In this document: positions 58,338 through 64,000 of the stretch, in pieces
Position numbering within the stretch: the first letter of the stretch is position 1
How the letters are laid out: each line of letters starts with the position of its first letter
DNA from: CAIKKG01 sp037444725
Lineage (GTDB): Bacteria > Patescibacteriota > Minisyncoccia > UBA6257 > GWB1-50-10
Assembly (NCBI GenBank): GCA_037444725.1
Contig: JBBILW010000001.1
Coordinates: 12,448-76,447, forward strand
Direction of reading: 5' to 3'
Length of the DNA stretch: 64,000 bases
The notes under the pieces: generated by a model
Databases searched by the model: none
Seen by the model: the letters and a program-made list of their open reading frames with translations, nothing else
What the model was told of the DNA's origin: nothing
Position numbers and translations under genes: made by a program

Positions 58338-58763
58338 ATGAAAAAGACATTGGTTGTTGCTGCGATGTTCGCGCTGCAAGGCTGCGGATTCGGGGTCAAC
58401 TTCCGAGTTGATCTGCTTCAAGAGTTGCGCGATTCGGTGGGCGTGAAGACCAATCTGCCGTTCGGCAGGAACGCGGTCTTCGTTTCCGCTCCCATGTCGG
58501 TCGCGAAGCTCACTGTCATCAAGGTGGATCAGTTCACGCCACCCAACGGCGTCGTCATCGCCGTCATCGCGCCAGGCAACGGTATCGCCGTTCCGTTCTC
58601 GGGGTTGTTCTCCGATCAGCGGATGACGATTCACGTTTCCGGGCACGACGCCAAGGGGAAGCTCATCGGCTCGAGGTCGAGAGTCTTCTCTACGAACGAC
58701 AACGGCAATTCCGGCACCATCGACATGTGGGAGGTAACCGGCGCCGAGCTCCAGAATCGCTGA
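58338..58763 (+). CDS. Putative lipoprotein of unknown function
   Basis: 141 aa. Signal peptide with lipobox LQGC (Cys16), then a small beta-rich domain (~40-140, with VFVSAPMSVAKLTVIKV and RVFSTNDNG). No family recognised. Single-gene unit with its own promoter, leader, Shine-Dalgarno site and a very stable terminator; its GC-rich codon choice and signals differ from nearby leaderless genes. Confidence 0.65.
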   Translation: MKKTLVVAAMFALQGCGFGVNFRVDLLQELRDSVGVKTNLPFGRNAVFVSAPMSVAKLTVIKVDQFTPPNGVVIAVIAPGNGIAVPFSGLFSDQRMTIHVSGHDAKGKLIGSRSRVFSTNDNGNSGTIDMWEVTGAELQNR

Positions 58764-58826
58764 CAACACGTCTTCGACCCTAGAGCCGGGCCGCCGACAG
58801 ACTCCTCGCTGCCTGTGGCCGAGCTC

Positions 58827-58860
58827 CCGGGCGCCCCATTGTGGGACGCCCGGTTTTTTT
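58827..58860 (+). terminator. Terminator of the lipoprotein gene
   Basis: CCGGGCG/CGCCCGG stem, with an inner CCC/GGG, followed by seven T. Confidence 0.92.
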
Positions 58861-58882
58861 ATCCTTTTTTTGATGGCGGGAG

Positions 58883-58888
58883 TATACT
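58883..58888 (+). promoter_or_regulatory. -10 box of holA
   Basis: TATACT, 6 nt before the GTG start at 58895. Confidence 0.5.
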
Positions 58889-58894
58889 ATCCAT

Positions 58895-59713
58895 GTGATT
58901 ACGTACTGCTACGGACCTGATTCGTACAACCGCATCAAAAAAACGAACGAATTTTTGGAAGCGATACGCGCGAAATACGCGGGCGCTGATTTTTTTGAAA
59001 TAGACCTTATGGAAAAGCCAGAAAGCTGGCGCATGGCGCGGGATTTTGTAAAACAGCAATCGATGTTCTCGAGCGAGAAGATACTTTTTGTCCGTGAGAG
59101 CGGAGAGGCGGAAGAAAAAGGAGAGAGGGAGTGGGTGAAGGTTTTGAAATCACTCGTTGAGGAGAAACATGTTCATGTCATTGTTTCCGATTCTTGGGAG
59201 AAGCCTCGCAAGGCATTCTCATTTTTACTTGAGCGGCCCGTGGCGAGTTATCAGTTTGAGCAGCTCACGGGGCGGGCGTTGCAGACGTTCTTAACGGGTG
59301 AAGCTAAAGAGCGCGGCGTGGCGCTTGAAGAAGGCGCATGGAGTTATTTTTTAAAATTCCTCGGTACGAGCGGCGACGAAATATGGAGCGGAGTCCAGGA
59401 ACTTGAGAAGCTCGCACTCATGGGCTTTAAGGGCGCCATCACCGAGACGCAGCTGCGCGAGGTATTAAAGTGGACCGCGCACTCGGATGCGTTTGCGGCG
59501 GCGCATAAGCTTCTTGCAAAGGGAGACGCGAAGAAAAAGATAATGGTGCTTGAGTGGCTCTTGGCGCAAGGGGAGGAGCCCGCGAAGCTCTTTAATCTGC
59601 TCGCCTATGTGGCGCGCGGAGAAGATGCGGTGCGCCTGTCCGATCTCGATATCGCGGTGAAGTCAGGGCAGGCGGAGTACGAAGAAGCGCTACTCTCGTT
59701 CGTACTCGCGTAA
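58895..59713 (+). CDS. holA: DNA polymerase III delta subunit (clamp-loader), HolA-like
   Basis: 272 aa with GTG start 58895, set by the -10 box and by the N-terminal block ITYCYGPDSYNRIKKTNEFL. Shorter than typical delta (~340). The AAA+-like fold lacks a Walker motif, as in the family; the C-terminal collar region is recognisable (WLLAQGEEPAKLFNLLAYVAR). The adjacent rpsT is a usual partner of holA in bacteria and supports the call. Opens the clamp (DnaN) for loading. Confidence 0.8.
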   Translation: MITYCYGPDSYNRIKKTNEFLEAIRAKYAGADFFEIDLMEKPESWRMARDFVKQQSMFSSEKILFVRESGEAEEKGEREWVKVLKSLVEEKHVHVIVSDSWEKPRKAFSFLLERPVASYQFEQLTGRALQTFLTGEAKERGVALEEGAWSYFLKFLGTSGDEIWSGVQELEKLALMGFKGAITETQLREVLKWTAHSDAFAAAHKLLAKGDAKKKIMVLEWLLAQGEEPAKLFNLLAYVARGEDAVRLSDLDIAVKSGQAEYEEALLSFVLA

Positions 59714-59716
59714 CAC

Positions 59717-59741
59717 AAAACCGCCTTTTGGGCGGTTTTTT
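59717..59741. terminator. Bidirectional terminator between holA and rpsT
   Basis: AACCGCC/GGCGGTT stem with a 4-5 nt loop and T-runs on both strands. Confidence 0.85.
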
Positions 59742-59743
59742 GT

Positions 59744-60001
59744 TTACTTCGCGAGCTTCTTTGCGAGACGGGATTTCATCCTGTCTGCGCGGCCCCTCTT
59801 AATGAAGTCCACCTTCGCCATCTTATCGATGGTCTTATAGACCTCGTTAAGGTACGTCTGCGCCTCCTTCTTATCGGCTCCCGCGAGAAGCTTTTTGAAC
59901 TTCTTTACGGTTTCCTTGAGCTTTTTCTCGCGGCCAAGGTTTACTTCCCGGCGGCGGGCGCTCTGGCGGAGTGCTTTTTTGGCTGATTTCGTTTTCGGCA
60001 T
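59744..60001 (-). CDS. rpsT: Ribosomal protein bS20
   Basis: 85 aa, basic throughout: MPKTKSAKKALRQSARRRE at the start, KTIDKMAKVDFIKRGRADRM near the end. Complete; binds the bottom of 16S rRNA helix 44. Convergent with holA. Confidence 0.95.
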   Translation of the reverse strand: MPKTKSAKKALRQSARRREVNLGREKKLKETVKKFKKLLAGADKKEAQTYLNEVYKTIDKMAKVDFIKRGRADRMKSRLAKKLAK

Positions 60002-60054
60002 TGTTCCTTATTTATGCCCTAAGAGGGGGAAGAAGTCAATATCCGCGCGGATTA

Positions 60055-60194
60055 CTCGCTCTTATCCCGCGAAAAGACGCGGTTGATTTCCCTTGCAAGG
60101 AAATCACCGCTTGTTCCTCGTGCTCGCTCTCGTCGAAGGCGACGAACCGTGCCCGCTCGCACTCCGACGCACTTTTCTTAAGGATAAGAGCGAG
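60055..60194. repeat. Hairpin element between rpsT and the OLD-family gene
   Basis: Perfect 13-bp outer inverted repeat CTCGCTCTTATCC (60055-60067) / GGATAAGAGCGAG (60182-60194). Inside: a 12-bp hairpin with one bulge, GCGGT-GATTTCC/GGAAATC-ACCGC (60079-60110), and TCGTCG-AAGG-CGACGA (60130-60145). Same design as the elements at 3449-3589, 6685-6814 and 17675-17812. The rest of 60002-60233 has no gene. Confidence 0.6.
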
Positions 60195-60233
60195 CTTGTG
60201 GTAAAGAAATGAAAATGGGAGGATACTACCAAT

Positions 60234-61799
60234 ATGTTTAAGGTCAAATTCAGAATAAAAAATTACAGGTGTTTCGGGGATGTACCTCAAGAATTTGAGC
60301 TCAATGAAGGAGTGACGGCACTGCTTGGAACAAATAATTCAGGAAAGTCCGCAACACTGAAGTTATTTTATGAATTAAGAGAGTTGTGGCACACTTTGCA
60401 AAATTACTCCCAATTTGATTCTTTTGTAAGAGCAGGAAACCATCGAATATATTTTCATGCACTAAATGTTTTGGACCAGCATGAGATATTTAATCATTTT
60501 ACGGGTCGCCCGATTGAGATTGATATTATTTTTCAAAATATAATTTTTAAAATTTTGATAAATAAGGATGGAGGAGATATTTATGCGAATTTTAGAAGTT
60601 TTTTTGTTGATGACGCAGACATCACTTTTTACGGTTTTACTAGTCCTACCATGGCGGTGTTGTCAAAAGAAGGAAAGGGGAGAGAAAGTTTTGACATGGC
60701 GCCATTGTTTGGATTATTTAACATTCTTGGGAGGGTTGTTTACATACCCGCCTATAGGAATCTTATAAATGTTGGAGGATTAGAGAATTATTATGATGTT
60801 AGAATTGGCGAATCTTTTATAAAAAACTGGAATGAATGGCAAAATGGTAATATAAAAAGTAATAACGCAGCAATTGGAAAAGTTATCAAAAATATCAGAG
60901 ATCTTTTTGGATATTTTGAATTGAATATCAGTGCCAGCCAAGATTCTAAAACAATTAAGTTTACCGTTGATGAAAAGCCTTATTCACTTGAGGAGCTTGG
61001 GTCCGGTCTCCCGCAGTTTGTTTTAGTTTTTGCTACCGTAGCCCTTAGAGAGCCAGTGCCTTCGTTTGTATTTATAGATGAGCCCGAATCTAATTTGCAT
61101 CCGTCGTTACAAATTAAATTTATTAACTCTCTTGGGGCATTTGCCTCTAATGGAATTGTTTTTTCAACCCATTCTCTCGGACTCGCTAGAATTGCAAATT
61201 ATGAATATAGCGTTGTGAGAAGCGCAAACGAAACCAAAATCAGACCATTTGTCCGGACCGAGAATTTTGCTGCATTATTGGGAGAGCTAGGATTTAATGC
61301 ATATCGCGATATTGGGTATGACAAGATCTTACTTGTAGAAGGCCCCTCAGATGCCAGTGTATTTCAGGAGTTATTGAAGCGTTGGGGGAAAGACGCAAGG
61401 GTGGTAATCTTGGTTTTGGGTGGTAGTACCATGATAAATGGGAGGAATGGGGCATTATTGGCCGAATTGACGAGGTTTGGAGTCGAAATTTGTTGTTGGA
61501 TTGATAGTGAGAAGAAATCTTCATCCAGTTCGTTGGAAGAAGATAGGAAACGATTCGAGGAAGAGTGCACAAAGTTGAGGATAAAAATAGGAATTTCCGA
61601 AAGAAGAGCCATTGAGAACTATTTTCCCGAGTATGCTATACGGGCAGTCGCGGGGGGCTCCATTTCTGCTTTGGAACCATACGAAAAGCTAAAGCCAGAA
61701 GCTCATTGGCCAAAGGCCAATGATTGGAAAATAGCAATGGAGATGAAAAAAGATGATCTTGATGGAACTGACCTTGGGGCATTTCTCAATTCCATTTAA
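60234..61799 (+). CDS. OLD-family ATPase-TOPRIM nuclease
   Basis: 521 aa. N-terminal ABC-type ATPase: Walker A GTNNSGKS (32-39), signature-like LEELGSGLPQF, Walker B SFVFIDEPESNLHP and STHS. C-terminal TOPRIM nuclease domain: E369 in LLVEGPSD, LGGSTM, D424-S-E in CWIDSE. This is the architecture of OLD nucleases and Gabija GajA. No UvrD-like GajB is adjacent, so it is a solo OLD-type protein, probably defence-related (inference). Strikingly AT-rich against its neighbours and next to a hairpin element: likely acquired. GGGAGGA lies 11 nt before the ATG. Confidence 0.82.
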   Translation: MFKVKFRIKNYRCFGDVPQEFELNEGVTALLGTNNSGKSATLKLFYELRELWHTLQNYSQFDSFVRAGNHRIYFHALNVLDQHEIFNHFTGRPIEIDIIFQNIIFKILINKDGGDIYANFRSFFVDDADITFYGFTSPTMAVLSKEGKGRESFDMAPLFGLFNILGRVVYIPAYRNLINVGGLENYYDVRIGESFIKNWNEWQNGNIKSNNAAIGKVIKNIRDLFGYFELNISASQDSKTIKFTVDEKPYSLEELGSGLPQFVLVFATVALREPVPSFVFIDEPESNLHPSLQIKFINSLGAFASNGIVFSTHSLGLARIANYEYSVVRSANETKIRPFVRTENFAALLGELGFNAYRDIGYDKILLVEGPSDASVFQELLKRWGKDARVVILVLGGSTMINGRNGALLAELTRFGVEICCWIDSEKKSSSSSLEEDRKRFEEECTKLRIKIGISERRAIENYFPEYAIRAVAGGSISALEPYEKLKPEAHWPKANDWKIAMEMKKDDLDGTDLGAFLNSI

Positions 61800-61846
61800 A
61801 CGCAATATATTTAGAAGTCATTGTTCGTAAGTTATCATATATAGGT

Positions 61847-62422
61847 ATGCTCCATACGATACGGGGGAGGGTGGCGGAAAAACATGATAATTCGCTGGTA
61901 ATTGAGTGGAATGGACTCGGGTTTTTGGTGTACACGAATGCGCGCACTTTATCGCTCTTGCCGCCCGAAGGAGGCGAGGCGAAATTGTTTTGCCACTTAT
62001 TCGTACGTGAGGACCGCATAGAGCTCTACGGATTTTTTAGCGAGGAGGATTTGAAGATGTTTGAGATGTTGAATTCCGTTGGTGGCGTGGGCCCAAAGAC
62101 CGCACTCGGCGTGCTTGATATTGATAGGGTGCCGAACATCATGGCGGCGATTTTGGAAAAACGGGCGGATGTGCTGACGCACGCTTCCGGCATCGGGAAG
62201 AAAACCGCCGAGCGCATTATTTTGGAGCTCCAGAATAAAGTGAAATTACCGGAGGGACATGAAACTAATCTCATGAACGTAAACCACGAAGTTGAGGACG
62301 TGCTGGTGGGGCTTGGTTACACGCGCCACAACGTGCGCGCGGTGCTCCAGAATATGAAAGGAGAGGAGACGCTTGAGGAACGGCTGCGCCATGCGCTTCG
62401 AGAATTGGGGAGTACGAAGTAA
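61847..62422 (+). CDS. ruvA: Holliday junction DNA-binding protein RuvA
   Basis: 191 aa. OB domain ~1-62, two helix-hairpin-helix motifs (LNSVGGVGPKTALGVL; THASGIGKKTAERIILEL) and the C-terminal RuvB-contacting domain (~145-191, DVLVGLGYTRHNVRAVL). Tetramer that holds the four-way junction. Confidence 0.97.
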   Translation: MLHTIRGRVAEKHDNSLVIEWNGLGFLVYTNARTLSLLPPEGGEAKLFCHLFVREDRIELYGFFSEEDLKMFEMLNSVGGVGPKTALGVLDIDRVPNIMAAILEKRADVLTHASGIGKKTAERIILELQNKVKLPEGHETNLMNVNHEVEDVLVGLGYTRHNVRAVLQNMKGEETLEERLRHALRELGSTK

Positions 62423-62498
62423 CGCGAAGAACTTATAACGAATAACTTATAACACAGCAGAACAGATTTACCGATAACTAATAACCGCAGAACAGACT

Positions 62499-63764
62499 AT
62501 GGAACAATTACGCTCACTCTATCACTGGCTTTTCGCTGCACTTGGCAATATTGTGTTCGGTTTTCCGAGCAGAAAACTTTATGTGGTCGGCGTAACCGGC
62601 ACGAAAGGAAAGTCATCAACTGTGGAGCTTATGAGCGCCCTCTTTGATGCGGCAGGGGAGAAGACCGCAGTGCTCTCGTCCGTTACGCGCAAGGTGGGCA
62701 AGGAGCGCGCGCGGAATACGAGCGGGAACTCAATGCCCGGCAGATTCGCGATACAGAAGTTTCTCCACGATGCCGTGAATGCAAAATGCACGTATGCGTT
62801 CGTTGAGGTGACCTCGCAGGGCGTGCTCCAGCATCGCCACGAATTTATCGATTGGAATGCGGCGGTATTTTTGAATCTCTCGCCTGAGCACATCGAGGCA
62901 CACGGTTCGTTTGAAGAATATAAACAAGCGAAGCTCGCATTTTTCCGCTACGTTGCGGCGTCACCCAAAAAAGACAGAACGTTTTTGGTAAACGAGGAGG
63001 ACGCGGTTTCTCCCGAATTCGCGGAAGCGGTACACCACAATTATGGCAATGCGGTTTTGAAATTCAGCGGGAAAAAGTTCTTGCGTGAAACATTGGGGGC
63101 GCATTTTGATTTGCGCACCGAGAAGGCGCGCAATGAGCTCGGCGAGTGGCTCCTTGCGGAATTCAATTTGGAAAATGCGGCAGCGGCCGTGGCGCTGGCG
63201 CAGGCGCGCGGTGTTTCGTGGAGCCATATCGAAAAAGGCCTTACAGGATTCAAGGGCGTGCCGGGGAGATTTGAGATAGTGCAGAAGAAGCCGTTCGTGG
63301 TTGTGGTGGATTACGCGCATACGCCCGATTCTCTACGGAAAGTGTACGCAACGCTCCGCAACGATTACTGCATGGGACCCGATGCGGGGAAACTTATCTG
63401 CGTTTTAGGCTCGGCGGGAGGCGGACGCGACAAGTGGAAACGGCCGGAGATGGGGCGTGCGGCAGCAAAGTACTGCTCGGAGATTGTGCTCACGGACGAG
63501 GATTCATACGATGAGAAACCCGAGGACATAATGAACGCGATAAAGGCGGGGATTCTCGAAGACAACTTCCCTGTGACAAAGATTTATGAAGTGCCTGACC
63601 GCCGCGAGGCAATTAGGAAGGCGATATCGCTTGCGCAGAAGGGGGACGTGGTCGTGATGACTGGGAAGGGAAGCGAGACCTCGATTCATACGGCGCACGG
63701 GAAGACGATTCCCTGGAACGAGCGGGAAATAGCAATGGAAATACTGAAAGAGCGCCGCGCATAG
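62499..63764 (+). CDS. MurE-like Mur ligase without the N-terminal UDP-binding domain
   Basis: 421 aa. Central ATPase domain from ~28: P-loop GVTGTKGKSST, VEVTSQGVLQHR, LNLSPEHIEAHGS, Lys region FEEYKQAKLAF; C-terminal ligase domain with DYAHTPDSL and the late GKGSET block (usual GKGHE). True MurE is ~490 aa with an N-terminal domain that binds the UDP-MurNAc peptide; this protein starts almost at the P-loop. It may be a MurE/MurT-type ligase with a different carrier. The diaminopimelate-site DNPR motif is not seen. The upstream gap (62423-62498) is AT-rich with short repeats of GCAGAACAGA. Confidence 0.8.
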   Translation: MEQLRSLYHWLFAALGNIVFGFPSRKLYVVGVTGTKGKSSTVELMSALFDAAGEKTAVLSSVTRKVGKERARNTSGNSMPGRFAIQKFLHDAVNAKCTYAFVEVTSQGVLQHRHEFIDWNAAVFLNLSPEHIEAHGSFEEYKQAKLAFFRYVAASPKKDRTFLVNEEDAVSPEFAEAVHHNYGNAVLKFSGKKFLRETLGAHFDLRTEKARNELGEWLLAEFNLENAAAAVALAQARGVSWSHIEKGLTGFKGVPGRFEIVQKKPFVVVVDYAHTPDSLRKVYATLRNDYCMGPDAGKLICVLGSAGGGRDKWKRPEMGRAAAKYCSEIVLTDEDSYDEKPEDIMNAIKAGILEDNFPVTKIYEVPDRREAIRKAISLAQKGDVVVMTGKGSETSIHTAHGKTIPWNEREIAMEILKERRA

Positions 63765-63777
63765 CCGCGGCGTTTTT
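63753..63777 (+). terminator. Terminator of the Mur ligase gene
   Basis: GCCGCG/CGCGGC stem overlapping the stop codon, then TTTTT. Confidence 0.7.
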
Positions 63778-63795
63778 CGATGCAGCAAAACGCGG

Positions 63796-63801
63796 TATAC
63801 T
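63796..63801 (+). promoter_or_regulatory. -10 box of the last gene
   Basis: TATACT, 9 nt before ATG 63811. Confidence 0.45.
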
Positions 63802-63810
63802 TACCTATAT

Positions 63811-64000
63811 ATGAAGCTCACATTCTACGGAGGCGCCGGCTCGGTTACGGGTTCGAACTACATGCTTGAATCGGAGGGAACAAGGATTCTTGTCGATTGC
63901 GGGCTTTTCCAGGGCGCGAGCTTTAGCGAATTAAAAAACTACGAAAAATTCGAATACGACCCGAAATCGGTGGCGGCGGTATTCGTCACGCACGCGCACA
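63811..64000 (+). CDS. Metallo-beta-lactamase RNA-processing protein, 3' end outside the window
   Basis: First 63 codons only: MKLTFYGGAGSVTGSNYML, then ILVDCGLFQG and, at the edge, VFVTHAH, the first metal-binding motif. The GGAGSVTGS start and the DCGLFQG block are typical of the beta-CASP/CPSF-like exonuclease group (YSH1, COG1236). The beta-CASP part lies beyond the window, so the nuclease call is probable, not proven. Confidence 0.75.
   Translation, partial: MKLTFYGGAGSVTGSNYMLESEGTRILVDCGLFQGASFSELKNYEKFEYDPKSVAAVFVTHAH

Noticed and set aside
60234..61799. Gabija defence system
   Set aside because: The protein has the GajA-like architecture, but no UvrD-like GajB helicase is adjacent; the next gene is ruvA.
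62423..62498. Direct repeats GCAGAACAGA before the Mur ligase
   Set aside because: Two short copies in AT-rich sequence; too few and too short to call a repeat array or operator.

Overview
The window reads as a piece of a Patescibacteria (Candidate Phyla Radiation) chromosome, most likely of the Parcubacteria side. Grounds: very dense gene packing; compact or pared-down versions of core proteins (YebC about 178 aa, RnpA 86 aa, a Pol I with no recognisable proofreading motif I, a MurE-type ligase without its N-terminal domain); a chromosomal type IV secretion-like locus with a PrgI protein, a split VirB4 and several two-helix pilins; mRNAs that appear to start almost at the start codon. Three tRNA genes are present, none with an encoded CCA. 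No rRNA, CRISPR array or transposase was seen. Taxonomy is inferred from gene content only.

Layout. 1-5.7 kb: ftsK (5' end missing), a RodZ-like protein, recA, a strongly folded spacer, folD, a 34-aa membrane peptide and two RNase H-fold nuclease-like genes. 5.8-8.2 kb: an AT-rich nuclease-like gene, a hairpin-rich element, tRNA-Val, an adenosine deaminase-like gene and tRNA-Ile(UAU). 8.2-17.4 kb: ftsH, rpsA, a degenerate MBL protein, gyrA, a solute-binding protein and three pilin-like genes. 17.5-26.2 kb: tRNA-Leu with an attached palindromic element, a Xer recombinase, rpsO, a NYN nuclease-like gene, pnp, a methyltransferase, a DksA-type zinc finger protein and comM. 26.3-28.6 kb: a LysM/M23 peptidase with an apparently non-AUG start, a secreted protein and rsmA. 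28.6-41.8 kb: the T4SS-like locus.

41.8-46.4 kb is the replication origin neighbourhood: jag, yidC, rnpA and rpmH leftward, dnaA and dnaN rightward, with a DnaA-box cluster between dnaA and dnaN. 46.4-58.2 kb is mostly leftward: a class A PBP, a small acidic protein, ruvC, yebC, a PAS histidine kinase, polA, tsaE, ruvB, a candidate 6S-like RNA on the other strand, and pilB. 58.3-64 kb: a lipoprotein, holA, rpsT, another hairpin cluster, an AT-rich OLD-family ATPase/TOPRIM gene, ruvA, a MurE-like ligase and the start of an MBL ribonuclease-like gene.

Two patterns stand out. First, promoters fall into distinct classes: many mRNAs have a -10 box only 6-11 nt before the start codon, three genes have 42-49 nt leaders with a Shine-Dalgarno site, and all three tRNAs have exactly 14 nt between the -10 box and the mature 5' end. 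Second, four intergenic elements of about 100-140 bp combine a bounding inverted repeat with inner hairpins. Two lie just behind a tRNA 3' end and carry copies of that tRNA's own T-arm, and two adjoin AT-rich accessory genes. The elements and the T4SS-like locus are the best places to look for something undescribed.
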